A stretch of DNA of 64,000 nucleotides from Treponema sp. Its GTDB lineage: Bacteria > Spirochaetota > Spirochaetia > Treponematales > Treponemataceae. Shown one piece after another: positions 1-7,738 of this stretch (position 1 is its first letter; each line of letters begins with the position of its first letter). The stretch spans positions 37,476-101,475 of the forward strand of contig JAAVAO010000054.1 of assembly GCA_014803985.1 (NCBI GenBank). The letters run 5' to 3'. The position numbers and the translations under genes were made by a program. Under the pieces are notes generated by a model. That model was not told the origin of the DNA. It ran no database searches and saw only the letters and a program-made list of their open reading frames with translations.

Positions 1-2
1 TG

Positions 3-860
3 AATTTTAATGGAAGCGCCTATTATGAGATTCCATACAATTTGGAAAAATATCCCGCTACAACGCGAGAAGGATTGTCAAACTTGGTGAGTCAATATCT
101 GCTTTTGTATGGCGGTTCTCTTGATAGATTTAGTGATGACCCGCTTGCTCCGCAAACAATCAGAATGCAAGTACAACTTCGTTCTCACAGCACATCGGAA
201 ACAAAAATGATTATAGATGATGCAAAAGCGTATGCAGCAAAATACTTCCCGGACGGATATACAATTGTAGCAACAGGAAACGGAGAAATGGAGCTTTCTA
301 TGAGCGATATGGTAATTTCAAGTCAATTTACAAGCATTTTGTTTTCAATTATTCTTGTGTTCTTGATTATTGCAATTTCGTTTAGGTCTCCGATTGCAGG
401 TATTCTTGGTGCGTTGCCACTCGCTTTCACAATCATACTAAATTACATGGTTATGGGCTTTGCAGGCATTCACCTTGATTTGGTAACAAGCATAATCGCT
501 TCTGTTGCCATTGGCGTTGGAATTGACTACACAATTCACTTTATGGAAAGTTACAAACAACTCCGAGAAAAAAGCAAAAACGTTGAAGATGTAACTCTCA
601 AAACTTTTGCAGTTTCAGGGCATGGAATCGTTACAAATGCGTTTGCCGTTGGACTGGGCTTCCTCGTTCTTGTTTTCTCAAAATTTGAGATTTTAAGATA
701 CATTGGAGTTCTTGCCGCAACTGTTATGTTCTCAAGTTCTTTCCTTGCAATGACTATAATTCCAGGCGTTCTCAATGCATTTGACCCCGCATTTATGCAG
801 TCAAAAGAAGAGAGGGAACAGAACAAAATTGAAGATGCAACAAACAATAAAAAGGAATAA
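3..860 (+). CDS. RND/MMPL-family exporter, C-terminal part (cut by window edge)
   Basis: The frame is open to the left edge, so only about 285 C-terminal residues are visible. They hold a short periplasmic segment, then about six membrane helices in the RND layout, with the family-typical G-V-G-I-D-Y-T-I-H-F in the helix bundle and a charged cytoplasmic tail. Such proteins are proton-driven inner-membrane exporters of hydrophobic substrates. The next two genes, a LolA-like periplasmic protein and an outer-membrane barrel, are often found beside this exporter type, so a lipid or lipoprotein route across the envelope is plausible (inference). The TTG near position 42 is only an internal codon, not the start. 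Confidence 0.85.
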   Translation, partial: NFNGSAYYEIPYNLEKYPATTREGLSNLVSQYLLLYGGSLDRFSDDPLAPQTIRMQVQLRSHSTSETKMIIDDAKAYAAKYFPDGYTIVATGNGEMELSMSDMVISSQFTSILFSIILVFLIIAISFRSPIAGILGALPLAFTIILNYMVMGFAGIHLDLVTSIIASVAIGVGIDYTIHFMESYKQLREKSKNVEDVTLKTFAVSGHGIVTNAFAVGLGFLVLVFSKFEILRYIGVLAATVMFSSSFLAMTIIPGVLNAFDPAFMQSKEEREQNKIEDATNNKKE

Positions 861-875
861 CGGATACAAAGTATA

Positions 876-954
876 TCATTGAGAGGCGTAACCGTTCGTG
901 ACAATCTAAAAATAGATTGTTCCGCTTATGAGCGGGCGGACAAACTCTCAATGA
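876..954 (+). other. Branched inverted-repeat structure between exporter and LolA-like genes
   Basis: A perfect 10-bp outer stem (876-885 with 945-954) encloses two hairpins: an 8-bp stem at 901-920 and a 5-bp stem at 922-935. Folded as RNA this is a multi-branch junction; as DNA it is a miniature element with terminal inverted repeats. A further hairpin lies at 970-994, before the ribosome-binding site of the next gene. No known RNA family is recognised. Confidence 0.5.
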
Positions 955-1028
955 CGGCAAAAAAAATATAAGTGCGTTACCTGTTAGCGCACTTAAAGAA
1001 TATATGAATATAGCAAGGAGAAATTAGT

Positions 1029-1820
1029 ATGAAAATGACAAAGAAAGTGTTGGTTATTGCAAGTGCATTGATGATGGGAAGTGCAGTTTTTGCACTTGAC
1101 GGACGAGAAGTTATGGAAAATGCAGACAATGTTGCAAAACCAAAATTTACTCGCGCCCAAGTTCAAATGATTTTGATCGAAAAGAACGGAGCAAAAGAAG
1201 TGCGCATTATCGATGAGTGGGGCAAGGAAGAAGAGGGAAGTTCAACAATCGTTATGCAGTTCAATAGCCCTGCAAGCGTTAAGGGAACACGCTTTAGCCA
1301 AAAGACAAACGAGGGCAAACCCGATGAAAAGTATATCTTCCTGCCAGATGTTGGAACAGTTCGTCCAGTAGCCGCAAGTCAAGGAAGCCAATCGTTTATG
1401 GGATCTGATGCAACGTATGATGATATGTCTACTCGCGAAGTTGATGAAGACACTCACGAATTGCTTGCAGAGACGGAAGAGAAAAACGGATATGCAAATT
1501 GCGCAAAAGTAAAGTCCACTCCAAAAGATGCAAAAAGCAGCCAATATCAATATAGAATTTCTTGGGTTGATAAAGAAACATGGGTTCCTGTTTATGTTGA
1601 AATGTATAACAAAAAAGGAAATCTTTGCAAAACACTTGAAGTGAAAAACTTAAAAGTAATCAAAGGGTATCCAACCCCTCTTGAAAATGAACTGACAAAT
1701 ACGGAAACAGGACACAAAACACAACTTATTATGTCTGAAGAACGACTGAAATTTGACGAGCCTATCAATCCCGCTTATTTCTCAAAAGGTTTCTTGCAAA
1801 ATGGAAAAGTTTCAAAGTAA
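1029..1820 (+). CDS. LolA-like outer-membrane lipoprotein-sorting protein
   Basis: 263 residues with a clear signal peptide (positively charged start, hydrophobic core, cleavage after A-V-F-A near residue 22). The body matches the LolA-like/DUF4292-type fold seen beside RND exporters: F-N-S-P-A-S-V-K-G-T, then Y-I-F-L-P-D-V, then S-F-M-G-S-D-A-T-Y-D-D-M near residues 120-140. It should act in the periplasm, carrying a lipid or lipoprotein between the upstream exporter and the outer membrane. The start has an AAGGAG ribosome-binding site about 8 bases upstream. The next gene begins 16 bases after its stop, so the two are co-transcribed. Confidence 0.8.
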   Translation: MKMTKKVLVIASALMMGSAVFALDGREVMENADNVAKPKFTRAQVQMILIEKNGAKEVRIIDEWGKEEEGSSTIVMQFNSPASVKGTRFSQKTNEGKPDEKYIFLPDVGTVRPVAASQGSQSFMGSDATYDDMSTREVDEDTHELLAETEEKNGYANCAKVKSTPKDAKSSQYQYRISWVDKETWVPVYVEMYNKKGNLCKTLEVKNLKVIKGYPTPLENELTNTETGHKTQLIMSEERLKFDEPINPAYFSKGFLQNGKVSK

Positions 1821-1836
1821 ATCAAGAGGTAAAAAG

Positions 1837-3375
1837 ATGTGTAAGAAATCTTTTTTGACAGTACTGCTTGTTCTCCTTGCAACCTTTGGAGTTTTTGCAC
1901 AAGAAGAGTGGAGCGATGATGGATGGGGAGACGAAACAACAAGCAGTTCAAGCGGAGAAAGTTTGGGCGGTTTCTGGGATAGATTTAGTGTTTCAGGAGA
2001 CGCGGAACTTGGCGGGAGAATTTACTTTGGCTCAACTGACGCAGAAAAAACAACTGTAAATGCGATTCCTAAATTGGAAGTAGGCTTAAACTACGAAGGG
2101 GACTCTACAAATTTCAACGCACAAATAAATCTTTCTGAACGCACACTGCTTCATAACAAAATGGACATTCTCGATGAATTCCATGCGGACTTGTTTTTGG
2201 GCGATTTCGTTTTGAGTGCAGGAAAAATGAAGGTTGTTTGGGGAAAAGGAGACAAACTGCATGTCCTTGATAATTTTAATGCCAATGACTACACAGATTT
2301 TTTAATTCCCGATTATCTTGATCGTCGCATAGGCGAATATATATTCCGTGTTCAGTACAATGCGCCAAAAATTTTCCGTCTTGAAGGAATTTGGACGCCA
2401 GTAATGCGCAGTGAAGTGTATGCAGAAAACGGAAAGTGGGCTCCTGAAAAGGTTGCACGCCTTACAAGCACAATAAAAGAGGTAGGAGGAACAGAAGTTG
2501 GCTTTGCTCTTTCGAAAAAAGATGAAGCATTTGCAGCGTTAAGTGCGCTTTCGCAAAATTCCAATGCCACCGCTGATATGAAAACACAGGCAAAAGGCGC
2601 ATATAACGATGCTGTTACGAAGTATATCACCCTTTTAAATCAAGCAAATTCACTTTCTGCGGATGACCTTTATCCCGACACAAACAAGTTGAAATACGGA
2701 CAATTTGGGTTTTATGGCAACTTTAGTTTTGGCGTTGTAGATTTGGGCATTTCTTATTATAACGGGCATTATAAGCAGGTAAGCACAGACTACACAAAGT
2801 TACAATCTCTTTCTACAGTCACCGATGCTTTGCATTATGACAAATTGCAGGTGTTTGGACTTGACGCGCAAGGGGCGGCAGGGCCTTTCACTTTGCGTGG
2901 AGAATTTGCGTATAACCTCACGAATGACAATGACGGAGACGATCCATGGATTCACAACAACAGCATTTCATACTTGGCAGGATTTGACGTTTCAATTCCA
3001 CTTCACAACTTAAATGTAAATGTCCAAGCAACAGGAAATTTTGTTTTGCATAAAGATACCATTGAAGACGGCGAATTTAAAACTGCTGATGTGGATTATG
3101 ACCCGACAGGAAAGTATAGCAACAACAAACTTGTAGTTCAACTAAAAGACACATTCTACTATGAAAAAATAGAGCTTGTTGTCAAAGGAATTTATGGCTT
3201 TGAAAGACAAGATTTAGTTTTACTTCCCGAACTTTCCTATAAAATCCGAGACGGATGGAAAGCAAAACTCTCTGGAATGTATATTCATAACTTTAGGGAC
3301 GATGAAAACGACAGCGAATTTGCCGGCTGGCAAGACAACAGTTTCATCCAACTTTCTGTAAACTACACATTCTAA
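1837..3375 (+). CDS. Outer-membrane beta-barrel protein (DUF1302-like)
   Basis: 513 residues from the ATG at 1837, chosen because it follows an AGAGGT site and begins directly with a signal peptide ending F-G-V-F-A-Q; an upstream in-frame start would overlap the previous gene and bury the signal. After a short acidic, serine-rich segment come alternating hydrophobic/polar strands typical of a large barrel, with an insert near residues 210-280 that looks helical, and the chain ends in the aromatic barrel signature V-N-Y-T-F. It is the third gene of the exporter/LolA-like operon and is probably its outer-membrane component. The exact substrate is unknown. Confidence 0.72.
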   Translation: MCKKSFLTVLLVLLATFGVFAQEEWSDDGWGDETTSSSSGESLGGFWDRFSVSGDAELGGRIYFGSTDAEKTTVNAIPKLEVGLNYEGDSTNFNAQINLSERTLLHNKMDILDEFHADLFLGDFVLSAGKMKVVWGKGDKLHVLDNFNANDYTDFLIPDYLDRRIGEYIFRVQYNAPKIFRLEGIWTPVMRSEVYAENGKWAPEKVARLTSTIKEVGGTEVGFALSKKDEAFAALSALSQNSNATADMKTQAKGAYNDAVTKYITLLNQANSLSADDLYPDTNKLKYGQFGFYGNFSFGVVDLGISYYNGHYKQVSTDYTKLQSLSTVTDALHYDKLQVFGLDAQGAAGPFTLRGEFAYNLTNDNDGDDPWIHNNSISYLAGFDVSIPLHNLNVNVQATGNFVLHKDTIEDGEFKTADVDYDPTGKYSNNKLVVQLKDTFYYEKIELVVKGIYGFERQDLVLLPELSYKIRDGWKAKLSGMYIHNFRDDENDSEFAGWQDNSFIQLSVNYTF

Positions 3376-3384
3376 AGTAGCCCC

Positions 3385-3419
3385 CCTCGCAAAGACAAAA
3401 ACATCTTGTCCTTGCGAGG
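3385..3419 (+). terminator. Stable hairpin after the barrel gene
   Basis: A 14-bp stem with one mismatch (3385-3398 with 3406-3419) begins 10 bases after the stop codon. There is no clear U-run, so it may protect the 3' end rather than terminate efficiently. Confidence 0.45.
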
Positions 3420-3510
3420 AACTCAACTTGAGGCGGATGCTAAACCCATAATAATAAACAACCCATAAAGGCAGGGCTTACGCACAAAAAATCACACGAA
3501 CCCTAGCCAT

Positions 3511-3544
3511 AAAAAAAGACCTTGGTTTTATCCAAAGTCTTTTT
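3511..3544. terminator. Bidirectional intrinsic terminator
   Basis: A/T-flanked hairpin: 3513-3525 pairs with 3532-3544 across a six-base loop. It has an A-run on the left and a T-run on the right, so it can serve both strands. It lies 46 bases past the end of the minus-strand lipoprotein gene and is the best terminator for it. Confidence 0.65.
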
Positions 3545-3589
3545 GCTGTTAGTTTTACAGTATATGAACTGTTTTAATCTATGTAAAAG

Positions 3590-4501
3590 TTAATGAATGA
3601 GTGTCCAGTCGCTTTTTGAAGAATAATCGCTAGTTTTTGTACCGCAGACTGCCTTTACATAAAAATAATAATGTCCCCCTGATGCTAACCCTCCTATTGT
3701 TGCCCAATTGCCTACTGAACTTTTAAGAAAGACTTTCTCAGAAGAAAAACTCCACTCGTCTCGCTGTGCATATATTTCATAACCAGTAGCACCACGGACA
3801 CTACTCCACGACAAATGTGCAAATCCTCCCGAGACATCCGCATGTACAGAAGTTGGTGCAGGAAAATATTGGCGGGCGGATACAACATCACTTCTACCGC
3901 TGTCTCCGATAGAATTTTTTGCTATTACCCAAAAGTCATATTTTTTATCTTCATTAAGATAATCTATTGTTATGCGTGTGTTGGTTGTTTCACGTGTGAA
4001 TTCGGTTTCACTTTCTTGCGAATCCCCCTCACCACCTTCTAAAGATAACCGAAAGTACACGATGTAACTGTCTGCATCGTCAACGGCATCCCATGAAACG
4101 TCTATGCAGCGAAAGCCAGATGCTTTTGCTGTCACATTTTGAGGTTCGGAAGGAACAGTAATTCTCTCCCATTCGGCTGTCAGCGTAATGTTACTACGTA
4201 TCGGTGTGTCAAAACTGAAGAAACTGTCGTTTTTATCCTGCCATCCTATAAACAAAAAGCCTTCTTTGGTTGGTTCAGCAGGCTCTTCTGCTTTTTCTCC
4301 GCTCACAACAATCTGAGCCTCAACTTCGCTGCCACCGTTACTGTTGAACGTCACCATGTACGTCACTTCAACGCCTGTGTCACTTCCGTTCTCCGAGCCG
4401 CCAGAGCATGCAACAAGAGTTGAGAACGTAAACGTCACGAACATGAAAGTTGTCGCCGCAAGCAACACGCCCATTTTTAATTTTTTGAACATCTTTTTCA
4501 T
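3590..4501 (-). CDS. Lipoprotein with InlB-type repeat and two fibronectin type III domains
   Basis: 303 residues. The N-terminus is a lipoprotein signal ending L-V-A-C (lipidated Cys near residue 32). It is followed by one Listeria-Bacteroides (InlB B-type) repeat near residues 47-112, with F-N-S-N-G-G-S and G-W-Q-D, and two fibronectin type III modules near 117-210 and 213-300, each with a W in the B strand and Y-x-V/I-Y strands. It is probably exposed at the cell surface or periplasm and may bind protein or polysaccharide. It is divergent from the XRE regulator gene, and the shared intergenic region carries palindromes. Confidence 0.8.
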   Translation of the reverse strand: MKKMFKKLKMGVLLAATTFMFVTFTFSTLVACSGGSENGSDTGVEVTYMVTFNSNGGSEVEAQIVVSGEKAEEPAEPTKEGFLFIGWQDKNDSFFSFDTPIRSNITLTAEWERITVPSEPQNVTAKASGFRCIDVSWDAVDDADSYIVYFRLSLEGGEGDSQESETEFTRETTNTRITIDYLNEDKKYDFWVIAKNSIGDSGRSDVVSARQYFPAPTSVHADVSGGFAHLSWSSVRGATGYEIYAQRDEWSFSSEKVFLKSSVGNWATIGGLASGGHYYFYVKAVCGTKTSDYSSKSDWTLIH

Positions 4502-4583
4502 AATGTCCTCCTACGCGCTTTACTTCCGCCGAAGATTATTTAGACTTTTGACCAGTTAAAAAATAAAAATTTCCTAACCAAGA

Positions 4584-4647
4584 TGTGTAATTACATATAG
4601 TAATATATCGTTATAACATATTTTGTCAATGCATAATTACATAATTT
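4584..4647. promoter_or_regulatory. Putative operator repeats between divergent genes
   Basis: A 10-bp palindrome TGTAATTACA lies at 4586-4595, and a near copy with core ATAATTACATA lies at 4633-4643. Both fall in the AT-rich gap between the lipoprotein gene and the XRE regulator gene, where an autoregulatory XRE dimer would bind. Assignment is by position and symmetry only. Confidence 0.4.
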
Positions 4648-4666
4648 TTTCTAAACTTGTTTGATT

Positions 4667-5044
4667 ATGGAAAAAACACAAGATGGTGGAAATTCTCTGC
4701 GGGAGCGACTTATAGACGAACTGAACTATCAGAACATCTCATACAAAGCGTTTGCTACAAAAATCGGAATTAGTATGAGTACCTTGAATATGTACTTATA
4801 TCGCAATTCTATGCCGTCAGCTGACATCGCAGTAAAAATGGCACGTGCCTTGCATACGACAGTGGAATACCTTGTAACAGGTGAACGACGTGACGCAGAT
4901 ACAATTGGGAAAAAGCAAATATGGCAATGGCAAAAACAGACTGTTTTGAATATAATGGATACTTTTACCGAAACACAGCTTGCATCTTTTTTGAAAATTG
5001 TGCAGGCATTTTCCGAAGCAGTAACGAATAAAACAGGGGCTTGA
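4667..5044 (+). CDS. XRE-family helix-turn-helix regulator
   Basis: About 125 residues. The XRE helix-turn-helix spans roughly residues 12-70: S-Y-K-A-F-A-T-K-I-G-I, then S-T-L-N-M-Y-L, then A-V-K-M-A-R-A-L, ending V-E-Y-L-V-T-G as in Cro/CI-type domains. The rest is helical and probably dimerises. No Shine-Dalgarno site is visible. The ATG at 4667 is preferred, but the in-frame TTG at 4661 cannot be excluded. It likely controls itself and perhaps the divergent lipoprotein gene. Confidence 0.8.
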   Translation: MEKTQDGGNSLRERLIDELNYQNISYKAFATKIGISMSTLNMYLYRNSMPSADIAVKMARALHTTVEYLVTGERRDADTIGKKQIWQWQKQTVLNIMDTFTETQLASFLKIVQAFSEAVTNKTGA

Positions 5045-5191
5045 TTAGAATATAAAGTAAAATTCTATAGAAAGCATCCAAGAAGTGCGAAATTTTGTAC
5101 AAAACTTACTTAGACAAGGGGTCTGTAGATGTAAGACCAACAATAATAAAGAACCCGTTAAGGCATCCTCGCATCTTATCAATCCACTTGC

Positions 5192-5284
5192 AAGTTTTGC
5201 GTAAAGCCGAGCATTGCGAGGTAGCAAAACTGGGGGCGAATGCAAAATAAATAATATGTGAACAATATATCTAGGCATTCGCCC
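5192..5284 (+). repeat. Modular palindromic intergenic repeat, copy 1
   Basis: Two modules of a family found throughout the window. The first is AAGTTTTGC...GCAAAACTGG at 5192-5232, with the common insert containing GAGCATTGCGAGG. The second is GGGCGAATGC...GCATTCGCC at about 5233-5284. The right edge overlaps the -35 region of the PfkB gene's promoter. Confidence 0.75.
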
Positions 5285-5300
5285 TATAACTTGCTAAAAT
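5272..5300 (+). promoter_or_regulatory. Promoter for the PfkB kinase gene (leaderless)
   Basis: TAGGCA at 5272-5277, a 17-base spacer and TAAAAT at 5295-5300. Only six bases separate the -10 box from the ATG and there is no Shine-Dalgarno site, so transcription should start at or next to the start codon. Confidence 0.5.
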
Positions 5301-5306
5301 AGAAAT

Positions 5307-6224
5307 ATGCTAAAAATCTTGTGTTTATGCTTGAGCGCAACACTGCAAAGAACAGTGCATTTTTCATTTTTTAAAGATGGCGAAGTAAATCGTTCGGAAA
5401 AATACACGCTGCACGCATCCGGGAAGGCTGTGAATTCTGCGCGAGTTTTAAACCAACTTGAAAAAGACTGTTCAACCGTTTTATGTCCGCTGGGAGAATC
5501 TCACATTGATTTATTTTTGAATTTAGCATTGCAAGACAACATACATATAATCCCTGTAAAAACGCCAGGCACTGTCCGCGAGTGCTGGACCTTGCTCGAC
5601 AAGACAAATGAATGCACAACAGAAGTTGTGTGCGATGAACCTGTTGGCGAATATGATTTTGCATTGAGCCAGTCCACGTTGCTTGGCATTCTTGAAAAGG
5701 AACTAAAAAATTACGATGCATTTTTATTTGCTGGAAGCTGTCCAAAACACTGGAGCGATGGACTTCCCTCTGTAATTGCAAAAATCATTGCAAACAGTGG
5801 CAAACCATTTCTTGCAGATTTTTCAGGAAAAAATTTGCGCCGTGTAATAGATATTTTTCCGCCATCAATCATTAAAATAAATGAAAACGAATTTCTAGAC
5901 ACGTTCAAACTAGGTGATTATTTAAACGAAAATCAACTAAAATGCGCAATTACAGAAAAATCAAAGGAATTGAAAAATATCATTGTCGTAACGCGTGGCA
6001 AAAATTCAGTTTACGCCGCAGAATCAGGTGAGTTTGTTGAATTTCCAGTTGAAAAAGTCCGTGCTGTCAACACAACTGCTTGCGGAGATGCCTTTTCCGC
6101 AGGTTTTTTGTATGAATATCTCTCCTCTAGAAACTTTTTGGAATCCCTTGCAAAAGGCACTTGGTGCGCCGCTCGAAATGCTGAAAGCAGTGTTCCCGGT
6201 TCTATTATTGTTGACCTTATGTAA
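5307..6224 (+). CDS. PfkB-family sugar kinase (1-phosphofructokinase/tagatose-6-P kinase type)
   Basis: 305 residues of the ribokinase/PfkB fold. Visible marks are the N-terminal substrate-binding strand, the H-A-S-G-K-A-V-N-S-A-R-V-L motif near residue 36 (G-K-x-x-N binding the sugar phosphate), and the C-terminal motif N-T-T-A-C-G-D-A-F-S-A-G near residue 252, which holds the catalytic Asp and anion hole. The usual G-A-G-D reads A-C-G-D here; the Asp is kept. It should phosphorylate a hexose phosphate in the cytoplasm. No sugar PTS or dedicated operon lies beside it, so the substrate is uncertain. Confidence 0.75.
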   Translation: MLKILCLCLSATLQRTVHFSFFKDGEVNRSEKYTLHASGKAVNSARVLNQLEKDCSTVLCPLGESHIDLFLNLALQDNIHIIPVKTPGTVRECWTLLDKTNECTTEVVCDEPVGEYDFALSQSTLLGILEKELKNYDAFLFAGSCPKHWSDGLPSVIAKIIANSGKPFLADFSGKNLRRVIDIFPPSIIKINENEFLDTFKLGDYLNENQLKCAITEKSKELKNIIVVTRGKNSVYAAESGEFVEFPVEKVRAVNTTACGDAFSAGFLYEYLSSRNFLESLAKGTWCAARNAESSVPGSIIVDLM

Positions 6225-6286
6225 TATAAATAGTACATTTAAAGCACGTGCTCTATAACAGGCAAAAACCACAACTAAAAATTGTA

Positions 6287-6322
6287 TGCCGACAATCGCT
6301 AGAATAACTGTGGCTGTCGGCA
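6287..6322 (+). other. Hairpin in the 5' region of the PepSY-like gene
   Basis: A perfect 8-bp stem, TGCCGACA at 6287-6294 pairing with TGTCGGCA at 6315-6322, lies 21 bases before the ATG and just upstream of the GAGGTG ribosome-binding site. It could be a terminator of the upstream gene without a U-run, or a translation-control hairpin. Confidence 0.4.
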
Positions 6323-6343
6323 ACAGAAAAAAGAGGTGTTTAT

Positions 6344-6808
6344 ATGAAAAAAAGTGTTATTTTTTTAGTCTTAGCATTTACAGTGGGAATGGCGTTTGCA
6401 AAGAATCCGCCAAAAGCCACGCTTGAAGTCGCTCGAAAAGTTGTTCCTGAAACTGCAAAGTATAAAACTTTCAAGTTAGACGATGGACAATATGAAATCA
6501 CCTTTTTGGACACAGACAAAACAACGTATGAGGTGGAAGTGAGTTCCTCAGCAAATAAAGTAGTGAAAATAGAGGTTGACCGTATAAAACGTTCTGAAAG
6601 CACAAATGTAGTTTTGACACAAGAGGACATACAATCTCTTGTAAAAGAAAAATTTCCAAATGCAAACAATATATATATAACGCTTGACAATGAGGACGGA
6701 AACGCCCACAAATATGAAGTGGAATTTACAACCGATGTGTTCAAGGCTGAAATAGACATAAATCCTGAAAACGGCGATTTTGGCGACGAGGAATACGACT
6801 ATTTTTAA
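6344..6808 (+). CDS. Secreted PepSY-like domain protein
   Basis: 154 residues with a signal peptide cleaved after M-A-F-A near residue 19. Two similar alpha/beta units follow (about 25-85 and 90-150). Each has a helix such as T-Q-E-D-I-Q-S-L-V-K-E-K-F-P and then strands Y-E-V-E-F with I-D-I-N-P-E-N-G-D-F, the pattern of PepSY/PepSY-like periplasmic domains. These often bind or inhibit peptidases or bind ligands in the periplasm; no enzyme activity is expected. The tail is acidic. A GAGGTG site precedes the start. It appears to be a single-gene unit. Confidence 0.65.
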   Translation: MKKSVIFLVLAFTVGMAFAKNPPKATLEVARKVVPETAKYKTFKLDDGQYEITFLDTDKTTYEVEVSSSANKVVKIEVDRIKRSESTNVVLTQEDIQSLVKEKFPNANNIYITLDNEDGNAHKYEVEFTTDVFKAEIDINPENGDFGDEEYDYF

Positions 6809-6821
6809 TCAGTATATGTAA

Positions 6822-6918
6822 TCGCCTTGCCAATAAGCACGAAAAATGATATATTTTTGTAACGATTTTGTGGCAAGGTGAAATTCCCTGATCGACAGTG
6901 TAGTCTGAATGGAAGAAG
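6822..6918 (+). promoter_or_regulatory. Partial or degenerate FMN riboswitch (RFN-like) before ribE
   Basis: Bases 6872-6918 contain GGTGAAATTCCC, then CGACAGT, AGTCTGAATGG and AAGAAG in the order of the 3' half of the FMN riboswitch. The first half (the second GGTGAAATTCC block and the CCGGCGGT and CCGCGAGC segments) is not visible upstream. Instead, CCTTGCC at 6825-6831 can pair with GGCAAGG at 6872-6878. The position, 54 bases before riboflavin synthase, fits a riboflavin-operon control element. It may have lost ligand binding. Confidence 0.6.
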
Positions 6919-6972
6919 TTTTAAGACCTCTCCTCATTTAACAGATTCCATGCATTCCCTCGAAAAAATAGT

Positions 6973-7617
6973 ATGTTTACAGGAATAATTGAAGAAATCG
7001 GAAGCGTTTTAAACGTTCCTCCAACGGGCAAATCGGGAAAAATCTCGATAAAAGCCGTTGGCGTTTTGCAAGGCTCAAAAATAGGAGACAGCATCGCAGT
7101 AAATGGCGTTTGTTTAACAATTACAGCTATTGCTGACGGGCTTTTCTTTGCCGATGTCATGGCGGAAACCTTACGAAGAAGCAATTTGGGGTCTTTAAAG
7201 CCTGGAGACAAAGTCAATTTAGAACGAGCGCTGTCATCAGACGGACGATTTGGCGGACATATTGTAAGCGGACACATAGACGGAACAGGCGTAATAAGTC
7301 GTTTCAAAAATGAAGAAAACGCCACTTGGGTGTATGTGAACACATCATCAGAGATTATAAATCTTATTGTAGAAAAAGGTAGCATAGCAATCGATGGAAT
7401 TAGTTTGACTGTGGCAAGTGTAACTGAAAGTGACTTTGCAGCAAGCATAATTCCGCATACAGGACAAGAAACAACACTTCTTGAAAAGAAAATAGGCGAC
7501 AAGGTAAATCTTGAAAATGACATAATCGGAAAATATGTACAAAAATTAATGGGTTTACGTTTACAGCAAAGTCCTAAAGATCGAGATAAAAAATTTTTAG
7601 ATTGGCTGGAAAGTTAA
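6973..7617 (+). CDS. ribE: Riboflavin synthase, alpha subunit
   Basis: 214 residues, normal for the family. It begins M-F-T-G-I-I-E-E-I-G and consists of two lumazine-binding repeats (about 1-96 and 97-200), the second opening G-G-H-I-V-S-G-H-I-D-G-T-G. It dismutates two 6,7-dimethyl-8-ribityllumazine molecules into riboflavin and a pyrimidinedione, using the product of ribH two genes downstream. No good Shine-Dalgarno site precedes the ATG, but the family-conserved N-terminus fixes the start. First gene of ribE-ribBA-ribH. Confidence 0.95.
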   Translation: MFTGIIEEIGSVLNVPPTGKSGKISIKAVGVLQGSKIGDSIAVNGVCLTITAIADGLFFADVMAETLRRSNLGSLKPGDKVNLERALSSDGRFGGHIVSGHIDGTGVISRFKNEENATWVYVNTSSEIINLIVEKGSIAIDGISLTVASVTESDFAASIIPHTGQETTLLEKKIGDKVNLENDIIGKYVQKLMGLRLQQSPKDRDKKFLDWLES

Positions 7618-7738
7618 AGGGCGCAATAAAAATGATGTCGCTCATTAATTGTTGCGAGAACACAATTTATAAAAACGCAGAAAATGCACTATGTAATTTT
7701 TGGCAGGCTTTCCATAATTGCATACTGCAAGGGGTTTT

